In this document: one piece after another, positions 12,701-25,355 of the stretch
Position numbering within the stretch: the stretch's first letter is position 1
Layout of the letters: every line of letters starts with the position of its first letter
Source: Circinella umbellata
Taxonomy: Eukaryota > Mucoromycota > Mucoromycetes > Mucorales > Lichtheimiaceae
Direction of reading: 5' to 3'
NCBI GenBank assembly: GCA_025093555.1
Contig: JAIWNF010000076.1
Coordinates: 123,159 to 187,158, forward strand
Length of the DNA: 64,000 nt
Made by a program: the position numbers and the translations under genes
The notes under the pieces: generated by a model
What the model was told of the DNA's origin: nothing
Seen by the model: only the letters and a program-made list of their open reading frames with translations
Databases searched by the model: none

Positions 12701-14235
12701 CCGAATATTGTCACCCTAAGGTCGCGGAAGTAGCAGCCAAAACGAATGGACGCTCTACCGTTGAGTCACAAAATTATTTGGTTACTGCACATAAAAGCGG
12801 TATGATTCGTGAATGGGATATTATATCTGGTGAATGCATGCAAACGGTTCCATCAGGTCATACGCGTGATATCTCGATTCTTCATGTCGTTGAAGCTAAG
12901 GCGCCTCATCGTAAGCTTGGTGTATCATGGGTATTTACTGCATCTAAGGATGGTCGGGTGACATGTTGGGAACGACAAATTGTAAAACAACAAGATACTA
13001 CAAGCGTATGGGCATGTGCCTATAGTATAAAAGGTCATCAAGGTCATCCCATTACTTCTATCGCAACAGAGTTACCAGTGGGTGGCATGGGTATTTTGGT
13101 GACCGCTGCTAGTGATCGTTCAGTACGTGTATGGAATTTTGAAACTGGTGAACCCGTGTGCATTTTATCCGATCCATCTTCTTCAACAACAACAAAATCA
13201 ACAGGCGACAATGCCAGCTTGGCAACAATCAGTCAAGTAGCGGCTACACGATATTGTGAAGTCGAAAAGGGTCGCGGAATGTGTAGAGGCTGTGATACAT
13301 GTTTCGGCAACGGTTTCTTTATTGCAACTTCATCAACCGATGGTATTGTGGATACTTATCGATTGGAACGTGTAGGTAGTAATGGACATAGTGGAAGTTG
13401 TCAACTATGTAGCAAAGACTATAATCGTAGTCAGTACAAACGTAAAAAGAAACCCTTAGAATCAACTACAATCTCAAGCAACAAAGAAAATAGTAACAAT
13501 ACGCAATTAGCAGCATCATCATCATCATCTAATCGACCCCCACGACGTCAACGACATCATCAGTCACGCAACATATCTAAACCATCATCTAATAATGCTA
13601 GCGGAGACGACTTACTAAAACTGTTGGATATCGAGCAATTGGCTGGTGATAATGAAGAAATAAAACTTGTTCCAACTCGTCTTGGTAAAATTGATCAGCC
13701 CGCTGGACGAGGCCTAGCATTCTGTGGCAAAAGTCGATTACTAGCTGGTGTTCGACAGAAGACCGGTGGTCACCAATGGGAAGCTTGGTTCACATCGCTA
13801 CAATATATTGACCCTGAAAAAAATGATGATAATGATCAAAATCATCGAATACCAGTAGAAACATTTGATCTTGATCAAGATAATGAAGAATCTGAAGAAG
13901 AAGTTGACTCTTATTTTGGATTATTTGGTGTTGATCCACAAGATAAAACTACTAGTAGGCGCAAGGAACAACAAGAACAAACAGATGAAGATTATGAATT
14001 GTTACCGTTTTCAACAGTACACCATGTATTACCGTTGGATGGAACTGGACTTGCATGCGATTTTGGTAATTTTATCAAGCTTATATACCTAGAAGATGAA
14101 CATAGAAAAAAACATATTCCTTCATGTCAATGTGATGCTTGTCTCAAGACGAAAGCAAGTCAAATTCGTTGTTCTATTATCCCAAATTGCCCTCAAGCAT
14201 CTGAGTGTTTATCAGCAAGGCAACAGGCTTTATAG
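9715..14235 (+). CDS. SCAP: SREBP cleavage-activating protein (SCAP)
   Basis: Sterol-sensing escort protein that carries the SREBP transcription factor from ER to Golgi. Exons: 9715-10452, 10558-10894, 10998-11191, 11310-11486, 11596-14235 (about 1361 residues). The N-terminal membrane segment (SFLCLSLLIALILSWP) is followed by a lumenal loop. The sterol-sensing domain runs from about residue 255 (IPIGVYAFLLSHIVIFFIV) through LCMVILGLMMFQSYFGRV (~483-500). A last membrane span lies near 613-630 (SLILCIVLIGILIWL). A WD40 region follows from about 700 (VISCGQDDRVVAWDTRKA, FTASKDGRVTCWE, VTAASDRSVRVWNFETG). CxxC pairs (MCRGCDTC, CQLC, CQCDAC) lie in loops of this region. The acceptor of intron 1 is uncertain: a more upstream acceptor would run into TGA at 10500-10502, so I place it at 10557. 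No SREBP gene is in the window. Confidence 0.85.
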
Positions 14236-14558
14236 AAAGCAAGTAAAAAAAAAAGTATTTTAATAATATAAGATATAAGAACAAATAAAATACAAAATGT
14301 ACATATCGTTTCTCCTTTATAAATAATTCACACATAAAATTAAAAAAAAGTGGGGCCATGTAAGAATTGTAATTTATATGATATGATTATTATCACTTAT
14401 ACTTTATTATTATTAACAGATGTACTAGAAAATGAATGCTTGTTTGTGTGCATTTCTATATTTATATATTTGATCACCCCATATTATTATTTTAAAAAAT
14501 CGTTCCCGCGATTTGCACATTTATAAGTTGACAAAAAAAATTATTATTATTAACGACT
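14236..14558. other. intergenic, convergent 3' ends
   Basis: AT-rich spacer between the 3' ends of SCAP (plus) and the orphan membrane protein (minus). It contains A/T runs and AATAAA-like hexamers on both strands, consistent with 3' processing signals. Nothing else is visible. Confidence 0.6.
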
Positions 14559-16588
14559 TTAGGCATGATGGTAATAACTATCTACACCGCCACCTGTTGT
14601 ACTTGAACCATTTCCTGTCATAGTAGTAGTACGATTATGATAATAGCTATCAATTCCAGTGGCAGTCGTAGAAGAAGGGGTTGTAGTTTCACGTTGATAA
14701 TAGCTATCAATATTAGCGTGAGGAGGAGGAGGTGAAAGAGGCTGCGGTGATAAAAGTTGTGGAGAGTATGCCTCCCCGTCTCGGAAAGATGAAGGTGAAG
14801 AAAACTGTAAAGGTTCAGGTGAACGCCCTTGTGCCGATAATGGTGGTGAAGATGCTGTCGGAATATTAAGTGGTGCAGGGCCGAATCGTGGTGAAGTTGT
14901 GGTATTATTATATTGCTTTGTCGCATCACTCATGACAAACTTGTTAACACGAGGATTGGTTGATTCTTCAGGATCATAGGTTTGTGTATTTTGAGAAGTG
15001 TTTTCAAGATTGCCGTGTACTTTACGTGGATGAAAAATTGAAATCTGTTTTTATAGTAGTCATTAGTAGAACTAATCGCAAAAATAAACCAAAAATAGCT
15101 ACAACTTTTATAATATCACTTACAAATGCGAGCCACAAGAAGATAACACACATGTTCGCATTAGCAATTAATAAGTCAATAGCAAACTTGTTGGTATTGA
15201 TTGGCATGGTAGCTGATAACCCATCCGCACATAACAAGACAAGTGTGGTACCATAAACTGTTAAAATAATAGTAAGTAGAATGTTCATGTCTTTGAAATA
15301 TGCGAGTCGTGCCCCGATTTTATCTTTGCACATATTCAATAATCGTTTGAATCGAAAATGAGAACGAACGCCAAGAGCTGCAGTAAGTAACACTATTATT
15401 ATCCACCATTTTCCTATTAGTTATTATATCCTGCATCTACTGTCATTGTATTTATTATACCAACCCACCTTGTAAAGCATATGCTAATTGGGGCACAATT
15501 TCACTCAATAATTCGTCTTCACTCCATCTCCACTGTAGCACGGGAAACATGGCAGCACTTCCTAGTGCCCTGAAAAAAGTAGTAAAAGGCAATATACACC
15601 GTTAGTTTATTATGGACCCACGCCTAACATTACCTTGTCACACGAAAAGAAAACTCTGCTCATTATTGACTGTACCATATGATGTAAAACTTGAATTCCC
15701 AGGAACTCATAAAAGATCGCCTCGCAACTCGATTGCATAAATAATTCCAAAAACATTGTAATAAGAAAAATACTCCAGTTTGTAGAGCAAATGAAACACA
15801 TTGGAGATAATCGATGGGCTATATAATTTTTTTAAATTATTTTTTAGCATGTGACGAAATTTATGATATGTAATCAAAAGCTAAAAAAGAAATAACAAAA
15901 AAAAACTATTATTAATGGCAACGTACCTGAACAAAAGATTGGTGATAATCATCCCAGTATGCGAATGGTTTCTGAATAATTTGACCATTATCTGGTCTCA
16001 TAACGAACCCTTCATTATATTTAATCCATGTCGACACTACATCTAAAGATAACAATTTGAACGAAGGGAAAAAATAACAATGTTCATTAAGAATAATTAT
16101 ATTGACAGATGGTTATTGAAATGAATAGTGTTTGTCATGGAATTATTATTCGCTGCCATTGATTATTTAGTCATGTTAAACAACTGATGTAATTATAATA
16201 CGTACCCCATATACTCTGTGTACACATCATAAAAAACATTAGATATGTAATAATACTTTTGAGTGCCGTTTTTGGGATTTGTGATGGTCGCATGCAGTTA
16301 AATCTTTCATTCTTCCATACACGACTAATTAAGAATGCTGTGATATAAACTTCAAGACAGCACCGCTCTATTTAGAAAAAAGTAAGTAGGTAAAAGAAGT
16401 ATGATCATGTATCAATGACGTGCTATTGTCGAGTTCAAATATTTCATTCAGTATAAGATGATAAGAAGTCAATAATTACGTAAATAAGAAAAGTCGCTAT
16501 AAATAAATTTTATAAGTATGCTTATGATTATGTGGCAAAAGGGTAAGTAAAGACAAAAAAAAAAGATAATATACCTGAGATGTGTCAT
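14559..16588 (-). CDS. orphan multi-pass membrane protein with DSYY-repeat tail
   Basis: Family not recognised. Supported exons: 16588-16575 (14 nt, MTHL), 16496-16480 (17 nt), 16367-16206, 16042-15927, an unresolved piece within about 15880-15630, 15569-15469, 15413-15103 and 15044-14559. Hydrophobic segments include KSIITYLMFFMMCTQSIW, FICSTNWSIFLITMFLEL, WWIIIVLLTAALGV, ILLTIILTVYGTTLVLL and LIANANMCVIFLWLAFV, so roughly six or seven spans are possible. The cytoplasmic-looking tail is Ser/Thr/Pro-rich and ends with three copies of a [IV]DSYY motif. The middle exon is uncertain: the reading RLSPMCFICSTNW is open, but joining it needs either a 37-nt intron or a weak donor. A second frame there (FRHMLKNNLKKLY) meets TGA. 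It may be an intact GPCR-like protein or a damaged copy. Confidence 0.55.
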
Positions 16589-19500
16589 TTTTTTTACGAA
16601 TAGTGCCAAAAAAAAAAAAAAAGAAAAAAAAAAGAAGAAGAAAGGGGAAAAGAAGTGCGATCCTCTTTCTTTACAAACCAAGAAAAAAGAGGGCTCCGAA
16701 ACAGTTTTTTTTTTCTTTCAGCAATGAAGATTATATTAACATTTATAAAATGATAACACTGTCTGACTTTTCTTTTTGAGAGCAGAGCTGTCTTCCATCC
16801 ATATAGAACAAAATGATGAAGCGTAATTTCCTAGTGTGAGAGAGAATGATGAAAAGGGAAGGATAAAGGTAACAAAGCTTTGTTGGGGGAGGGCATGCTA
16901 TGAACTTGGGGGGAAGTGAAAGCTTGAGCACACAGATCAGGTCATTGTTCCCCATGTGTCACCTATGTGTTAGTAGTAATTACACGCAAAGACTTACCAA
17001 ACCAGGCTTAAATCTAACGAAAAACAGGGTTTTTTTTTCCTGAGCGCATTAGAAATGGTCTCACGGACGTCCCGACCCAAAAAAATCTTTCTTTCTGCTG
17101 CACCATTTATTCTTTTATCTCTCCGCTCGAAAAAAGCTTTCACCGCGACCTTTTTACCTCCAATGTCTCCTTCTTATTGGTAGTTAAAAGAATCTTGATA
17201 TAACCCTTTAAAAAAAGTATAAAAGATATTTATGATCAAATTGTCACCGTGGCTGATAGAATATATAAAGAAAAGGAACCATGGTAATTAATTAACAATA
17301 GAATTTGTTTTTATAAAATAGATCACGTAGAACAAATTAATAATGACAATAAATAATGTAATAGCATAAAAGCCCACTGATTAGATGGCGTAACACGTTA
17401 CTACCTAATACCTAGAAGTACTGTTCTACATAGTTTTACTGCTCAAAAGACTGATACTATAAACTGAGAATACATGTAACCACATATTGATTCAAATAAA
17501 ACCTATTAAATGCTTATATTAATATCAGTTATGCTTCAAATGGTAAAACTGCTTATAGGATTATGTTGTTGCATTTACTGCATAGGTATGTATGCATTCA
17601 TCATTGCGGATAACAAAATACAATTTGTAGTTTCACAAACCTGGGAATGGTGACACAACATAAAATAAAAAGCTAAAATTTCGATGTTGCAGCTTTTTAC
17701 ATTAACAAAACAAAAAATCCAGACCCAACTGTTACTCGTATAGGTAACTAATAGATAGTAGTACACAGCAAATAAAATCAGAACTCATTGTTAATACAAC
17801 ATATAGCTGCTACGAAAGAGCTTATTAGGACAATCCAATCAAGAGCCTCTGCACTACTCAAAGTGAAAAGAAAGTAACCATCTTTTATACATGTAATAAG
17901 TGGTATTTATAATAAGCCAAAACATTATTATTTTTATCTATGATAAATATTTCACGTGTCAATTAACTGTACCACTAGTTCGGTGTAAGCTCTTATGGTA
18001 ATTTATTCGAGACATTACAAGAGTTCTTAACCAATATTGTTAAATTCCAATATTATATAAAACAGTATATAGGTAGGTAATGACAGTAGTTCTGGTTCTA
18101 TATCATAAAGATAGAGTTGGTCTAGTAAAATAGTAAAATACGAAGAATTTGGTAACTACGTACGTGATAAAGTTAATGATGTACAAAGTAAGATTAGTTG
18201 GATATATGGTTTTCTATAGCATAATCCAGATTTTTGGCAATAAAGGCGACAACTGGTCACAAAGAATACTTTTTGATAAAGTATTATTTAGTACATGCGA
18301 TCCTTTTTAATTGATTTGATTGATATAGATTAAACTCAAATAAAAACAGGGTTTTCAATGTTCATACAACAACAGGTGAATGATTGTACTACTAGATAAT
18401 ATACGTACATACTTTTTTTTCGTTCATGATGATATCAAATGCTGCATTAATGATAATCCAAGCAAGAGATATTTGATTCGTGTAGGTTCGTTGTATGAAA
18501 AATACCATAGAAGTATTCGTTTTACTACCACAAAATGACCTAGTAACAAGTAGAAAGGTATCGAAATATTGAGGAAAGAGCTTTTTGGAAACGACAAAAA
18601 TTGGAGCTTCATAATGTAAAGAGCGATATTTACTAGTACGTATGGCTGGTTATTTTTTGTGACCATGTAAAAATAGCTTTATAGTAAAAATATTACTCAT
18701 CAGGCGATTCGATATTTATTTTATTTATAAAGTAACAGGAATAGTGTATATCACTTTATATTAGCAATCGCATTCCATTTCTCTTCATGCTTTTCTTTCT
18801 TTCTTGTTTTCATTTTTCTTGTCATTATCATTATCTATACTATCATTTTTTTTGTCTCTTGTCTGCCTGTATAATTGTATGGGAATATACATAAGAAAAA
18901 TACTGTAGTAAATGGTTTTTTTTTACAATCTGCACGAATCAATAATGCAAATAGTGAGCTTGATTTTGCCTGTGACATTATTCAGAAACCCTTTATGGAT
19001 TTTGTCAAAATCATTATTAAAGATAAGTTACCATAATTATCAAAGCCAACAAATTTACCTTTTTTTTATTAGCATCAGTAACAAGATAAAAATATTTATT
19101 CTTGATGTCATGTATCCACGAAAGGTTAAGTGTACGTAATTTTGTATAGTTATTTCTTCAACTTTCTGGAAAATATATATGCGCTGAGAAGTATTTGAGC
19201 TGTAAAGACATAGATTCAGATATGCTAACGATCAAAAACATATCATGAATGCTTTGTTCACACAAAATTGTTTATAAAAGACGTATCAAATAAAGAACCA
19301 TTACGTATCTTATTTCTTTATTAGCAACGAACAAACTCATGGAGCAATGAATTGTATCTATATAATTAATTAAATAATGGACCGTGCCGAAGATACGTAA
19401 TATAAAAAAAAGAAGCAAGAGTTAGGAAACTATTGATCGCTTTCATGAATTATGGTTTATGTTTAATTTATAAGAAAAGAATACAAGTGAGGGTTTTTGG

Positions 19501-20138
19501 AAACTGGATAAACATGCATCGAAAATGGCGGTTTTAAAGTTAAAAAAATTACAGCAAACTTACGTAATCTTATTATCGTCATTCTGTTGCTTGGTTGTTT
19601 TTTGATGGAAAAAACCGAAGAAACAATGTAATGATCCATCCATGTATAAGCACAATATCCATGAGCATTATTTCAATTTTTCTACAAGATTATAGCTAAT
19701 CCCATGCTTTCTAAATGTATATAAAATTCATCAAGAACTAACCCAACTGTTACGAATGATACTGTTACTTATAACGTTTTCTGTCATTATCCTTTTCGCA
19801 ATCCTTTATATCGTTGTATGTCATTTTTGACATTTAGTAATATACAAATATTACATAGTGACAAAAAATAACAATACGTATAAAGAATAGAAAACGAATC
19901 AAATGGATCTATAGTTATCGTGAATTGAATGAAGCTATGAACATAATTTTGTGTTCTATACTGAATAGATACTAATAATAATGATATGAATTTTCTTTTT
20001 TTTTTCTAAAAAAAACATATATCGGTTTGCCTTCTTGAAGTATATTCTATCTAATATGCTAATAATAAATGAGTTGCATGGTACGCATTTTCTAATTAAT
20101 ACGTAATAATATTATAATATAATATTTATTTACGATTA
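16589..20138. other. long gene-poor AT-rich region
   Basis: About 3.5 kb with no convincing gene on either strand. Reading frames are short, Ile/Phe/Tyr/Lys-rich and lack conserved blocks or splice-consistent partners. A pyrimidine/poly-A stretch at 16600-16720 adjoins the 5' end of the orphan membrane gene. I see no tRNA-like structure. Confidence 0.6.
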
Positions 20139-20553
20139 CAGGATTTTGCATTCATTTCCGGACACAACCCTCAATTTTTTTCGCTTATAATGTCAGTTTT
20201 TTTTTTTTTTTTTTTTTTTTTTGCTTATGATGGCAGTGTTTTTCGCTTATGATAGCATTAATTTTCGCTTATGATATGATATGCGATATTTTTCGCTTCT
20301 GATAGATGGTACTTGGTTAATCCCATAAAATCAGATGTAGCAAATATGAAAAAAAGAATGACATTAGTCGCGCAGAACTCCCGCTAGTATTTGTGTAAGT
20401 TCCTAATCGTCACAAGTGAATCTCTTAGACCTCACAAGTAAGAAATTATACAGGTATTATAAGCGAAAATTAATGCTATCATAAGCAAAAAAAAACTGAC
20501 ATTATAAGCGAAAAAAATTGAGGGTTATGTCCGGAAATGAATGCAAAATCCTG
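20139..20553. mobile_element. MITE-like inverted-repeat element with TA flanks
   Basis: A 415-bp non-coding element. Its ends are near-perfect inverted repeats: the left arm from 20139 begins CAGGATTTTGCATTCATTTC, and the reverse complement of the right arm ending at 20553 is the same over more than 60 bases, with one C/T difference near position 27 of the arm. TA dinucleotides flank both ends (20137-20138 and 20554-20555), as expected for a TA target duplication. Inside each arm the motif CGCTTATRAT recurs (five graded copies on the left, at least three on the right). No transposase is encoded, so a partner in trans would be required. The TA duplication suggests the Tc1/mariner group, but this is inference. 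Confidence 0.8.
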
Positions 20554-21304
20554 TATTATAAATTATAATCTGTTGTAATTCGTCTTTGTCATCCGTCTTT
20601 TGCAATGTCATTAGTACTAATAAAAAATATCTAGAGGTATATACAGTCAGAGAAAAGAAAACACGTAAAAGAATCAAAAATATAATAGCAGGAAACAAAT
20701 AGCAGAAGAAAAAAGTAGGAATCGAAAGGATGTTCATTCAATTAAATAATTTGCTTTGACAGGTTGCTTTATTTAGAAATTTACCGTGCCTCTGCCTACA
20801 CCTTGTGACCTCTTGCACCAGGTTCAAGCAACGGACAGCGTGCTGAATATATGATGTTAATGAGACATATTATTGCTTGTTTTCCATCACATTGTTGATC
20901 ACTTTACATAAAAAAACATAAACAAACGAAAATTGATTCTGGTAATGATGCATAAGAATTTATTTTCGAAAACCGTTCCTTATGAATTCTTATATATCAT
21001 ACTATTATTGGTATTTTCATCACACTGACATTATTCCACATGTAAATCGGGCAATATTTACAAAGTATAAAAATTACAAAGAAAAAAAAAGTAATATTAT
21101 TATGATACTGATAGTAAAGAAATATAAGTATATAGCTTTTTTGGCTATGGATTTATTTTTTAATAGATAAGAATAATATAATTAATGTTTTCTATAATCT
21201 AATCGAGATTATGAACTCACCGTGCATTAAGGTGTTTCTTGTATAGTAATAAATGCCTACATTACTTCTCTTGTAAAAATTATGCACGGTATAATAAATG
21301 ATAA
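20554..21304. other. intergenic region downstream of the MFS gene
   Basis: AT-rich spacer between the inverted-repeat element and the 3' end of the minus-strand MFS gene. It contains one small inverted pair (12 and 11 bases at 21219-21230 and 21280-21290) and otherwise only short chance frames. Confidence 0.55.
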
Positions 21305-23295
21305 TTAATATCCTGAAAACTTCCGAATCCCAGGTTTAAGTTTCAACAAAAGAACTAAGAGTGCCCAAACCAGGTTCAACATGCCAAAAAAAAAAGTGAC
21401 CCATCCTGCACCGACAGCTTTTGTCATTGGATTAGCTAAAAAAAGTTATGTTTAAGAAAGTATACGTTAGCTCTTGATTTTTTGTTCCCTTCATTCTTAT
21501 CCTCTTTCTCTCTTCCTTTATAAAACAAAAAGGACAGAAAAAATGAAAAGCCCTTTGTAAAAGGTTTTTTTTTACTCCAACATTTACCGATCAAACTAAG
21601 CGCAAATGTCCAGATCATACGGACCAAATTGGCTGCAGCAGTAACGCTGGCACCCCGATCACTAACGGCATCCACCAAGTAAGACATGACAGGGTTAAAT
21701 ATGTTCACCATGGCGAAACATTGTACACCAAACATAATGATGGAAACCCAAACGTTCCAGCCAAATTGAACAGGCCAACCCCAAAGGAAAAATGATAAGG
21801 GATTTAAAAGAAATGCACATGGCCTATTATTATTATTTAATGTCAATATAAGTGAGCTTACTTTCTTTTATTTTATTTTGTTAAATTTTACTTACCAAAC
21901 ATTCCACGCTAAACGATCTTCAGGAACAGCTATCCCATTACGTTTGGTCATAGCACGATTAAGGAAAATATCCGAAAGCTTTCCCGAAATCAATGACCCT
22001 ATCACTTCACCAAGACCAGGTGAAATAAAAGACAAACCAATTAAACTGGATGAAAACCCATATTGATATGTGTAAAGTTCTGGAAGCATATTTTCAATAG
22101 CAAACTATTAAAGAAATAGGCAACTATTAGTTTTTATAGTCAATACGTAAATAACGAAGAAATATTAATAAAATAATTACCATTCCGCCAAATGCAAAAC
22201 CTGTTGCTGTGGCACAAATAAATATAAATGGATGTCGTAATAACGCCAACGAAGCCAACGGATTCACCATTTTTGTTTCAACAACTGTGTTTTCGGATTT
22301 TTGATCCGGTTCAAATTCTACCATCGCACTCTTGCCCCATATTTTTTCATCCCGATAAGTTTCTTCCATTGTAAAGAAAACTAAGAGTAATAAGAGACAT
22401 CCAATTACGAACAGAAGCCAAAAGACTGATTGCCATCCCCATCGTTCGACAAGGAAGCCGCCAAAAATTGGACCAAATAATGGACCGGCGAATTGACCAG
22501 TAAAATAGATACCTAAAGCATTACCACGTTCATCGACATCATAAACATCAGCCACGGATCTAGTATGCGATATACAATCAGTTGTTTACATTTTATATCC
22601 CATATATGTATGTGTGTGTGTACCTATTTGCGTATGAAAATCAATTATATCACTCTTACCCAGCACCAATAGCCCAAGCTGATGAAATGCCTACTGCTTG
22701 AAGAATACGCATACCAAGTAGTACATAGATATCATAAGCGAAACAACCGCCAAGGGATCCGACAGTATAGATAATAATGCTGAAGAAGTAAACTGAGCGA
22801 CGAATATACCAGTGGTCACTTATACTACTATAAAAAATTGGCTACATCGCGAAAAAAAGAAAGGTTAGAAAAGAGTATAAATGTTAACCTCGAAAGAAGA
22901 CAGATTATTTATTGGAACAACGAAACTTTTTTTATTAACTTACAGCAATACCCATAAATAACATATAAAGAGAATTACTAAGCGTCACCATAATAGTAGG
23001 ACTATCCAATTGTGCTGTCACTTCTTCCAAGGCTGGAAGCTATATAATCATAAAAATCAGATAAAAATTAAATCCGTATGAGTTCACCTTTACTTGTTAA
23101 CCAACTGCTGCTTTATAGTTTTTTTTTTATTTTTTACTTCACACACACATAAATTGTCGAACAGAATCCTGGAATGATGGCAATAAAACAAACAAGCCCC
23201 AAAAGATATCTTTTACGCCATAAAGGAATTGTACGAGGATCTTTTTTTACTTTCGGGCGTAATTGTAGCAATGAATCGACGTAATCTGAAGACAT
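21305..23295 (-). CDS. MFS transporter, DHA1-like
   Basis: Predicted proton-coupled antiporter or facilitator of the major facilitator superfamily. Seven exons (23295-23149, 23039-22944, 22841-22660, 22559-22181, 22104-21896, 21823-21588, 21435-21305) join in frame to 459 residues. Recognisable blocks: NSLYMLFMGIAPIFYSSISD (loop 2-3 region), GSVADVYDVDERGNALG (loop 4-5) and GPLFGPIFGGFLVERWGWQS (the glycine/proline motif C of the drug:H+ antiporters), then FWLLFVIGCLLLLLVFF. The C-terminal half has VSIIMFGVQCFAMVNIFNPV and ASVTAAANLVRMIWTFAL. The size suits a 12-span carrier. The substrate cannot be told from sequence. Confidence 0.85.
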
Positions 23296-24561
23296 TGCAC
23301 GAGTGATTGATCAAAAACGAAGAAAAAAGAATTCTCTGTTTAAAGAAAAAAGAGTTCTTGTGCCTGGAAATAAAAAAAAAATGTCCAGCTGTTCTCCGCT
23401 AATAAACTATATTTCTATAGGTTTACCTTGCATATTTATTATGGTCACCTAATATTGAGGATCGTGTATGGTGAATAGCTTGATTTGAATTGAAAAGAAT
23501 GTTGCTTATTGTGTTTTTGACTGCTAATGGATATTTTCAAATAATAATAAGAATAGTTCAGTTGCGTTCGTTGTCGTCCTGATAGTTTACTTGGTGTGTA
23601 TGTCTGTTGCTAATGTCTTGTTAAAAGAAAAATAAGTAGAAGTGTCAAAACAATTAGTTATAGTAACAACTTTTACTTCTTTTATTTTATGTAATCTATT
23701 AACAATCTGGTGTAAATTGACTCAAATCTCAACAGCAAAAGCATTTTTTTTACGTTATTTAAAAAGATTCTCCTGGATAATTTCCATCTGTTGTTCTAGG
23801 TTACCAGACCTTCACGTTAACTATATACTCTCACAAATAACAATTAAATTCTGATAGTTTTATTATCATGCCAATAGCAAATAATACCGATAAAAAAACT
23901 CATAAAATAGATTCAAAAAATTCCATCTTTATTTTTATGCCTTATATAAGCTACAAACATCAAATTCAACACCATCTCCCAGAGCCACAAACAACCAAAA
24001 TAGATGAAGAGAGTAAAATTAATTTGAAGAAAGAAAAGAAGTCCAGCTGGATACCATAATGAGTGTACAGACTTTATGCCACTTGAATATTTGAGTTTCC
24101 GCCCGCCGCCCGCCTGGGGTTGATATGTCCAGAATGACGAAAATTAGGAAACCTTCTTTTGCGTTAGTACAAGGTAAAGACATATACACATGCATCCCTA
24201 TTAATATCGATTCAATCAAACAAAATAAAATGAATAGAGCGAATGGATGGATATGATAATCGAATGGATACATGGATACATGGATGGATGAATTTTTCTT
24301 GGAAATAAAAGAATTTTACGATCTCGTTTTCATTTCGACAAATTGAACAACAGCATTTCGACGGTGAACAGCTTAATTTTCGCGGTACATTAGTCACATT
24401 ACAGCGCAGCATTCATTTGTTTATCATATTATCCATTCGCTTGATGTTATTTTTTTTTTTGTGGCAAAAACTGAATGTCATTTTGAAAAATTGAGAAATA
24501 AAATGCTTAAACTAATTAATGATCTATTTCTTGTATGATTAAATTAAGGTCATAAATTGCC
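23296..24561. other. intergenic region between divergent MFS and RPL15 genes
   Basis: Divergent promoter region of about 1.3 kb. It holds a short GC-rich patch (GCCCGCCGCCCGCCTGGGG near 24101-24119) that stands out in AT-rich surroundings and may belong to the L15 promoter. A degenerate ATGGATAC/ATGGATGG repeat lies near 24240-24292. No gene seen. Confidence 0.55.
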
Positions 24562-25355
24562 ATGGGTGGTAAGTAGTGGGATTTTTTTTTTTTGCTTAGT
24601 GAAGTGGAAACCATAGTAGATGTTTCATTGAATAAAGTATCTAATGTATCTATTATCTTATTTTTTTCTATTAGCTTACAAATATTTGGAGGAGCTTTAC
24701 AGAAAGAAACAATCGGATGTTTTCCGTTTCTTGTTGCGTGTTCGCTGCTGGGAATATCGTCAGTTGAACGTTATTCACCGTGCCTCCCGCCCTTCGCGCC
24801 CTGACAAGGCTCGCCGTCTTGGTTACAAGGCCAAGCAAGGTTACGTTATCTACCGTATCCGTGTCCGTCGTGGTGGTCGCAAGAAACCCGTTCCCAAGGG
24901 TGCTACCTTCGGTAAGCCCGTCAACGAAGGTGTCAGCCAACTCAAGTACCAACGTTCTCTTCGTTCCACTGCTGAAGAACGTATTGGTCGTAAGTGCGCT
25001 AACTTACGTGTCTTGAACTCCTACTGGATCAACCAAGATGCTACCTACAAGTACTTTGAAGTTATCCTTGTTGACCCCTCCCACAAGGCTATTCGTCGTG
25101 ATCCCCGTATCAACTGGATCGTCAACCCTGTTCACAAACGTCGTGAAGCTCGTGGTCTTACTGCCATTGGCAAGAAGTCCCGAGGCAAGGGCAAGGGTCA
25201 TCTTTTCACCAAGGTAAGAAAAAAAGAATAAAAGTTAGCTATATATTATCAATATGCTCATTTAATTTTTTTTATAATTTTTTTAGACCCGTGGCTCTGG
25301 TCGTCGTGCTACCTGGAAGCGCAACAACACTCTTTCTCTCCGTCGCTACCGCTAA
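24562..25355 (+). CDS. RPL15: 60S ribosomal protein L15 (eL15)
   Basis: Structural protein of the large ribosomal subunit. Three exons: 24562-24568 (only 7 nt, ATG GGT G), 24675-25213 and 25287-25355, giving exactly 204 residues, the standard eukaryotic length. The sequence is conserved throughout: [58 protein letters not shown], and the ending SLRRYR. Codons are strongly biased to C-ending synonyms (CGT/CGC, AAG, ACC) compared with neighbouring genes, as expected for very high expression. The tiny first exon followed at once by an intron is supported by the family N-terminus. Confidence 0.97.

Noticed and set aside
21219..21290. Short inverted pair ACCGTGCATTAA / TATGCACGGT
   Set aside because: Arms of only about 11 bases with a mismatch and 50 bases between them in AT-rich DNA. 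Too weak to call a terminator or element.
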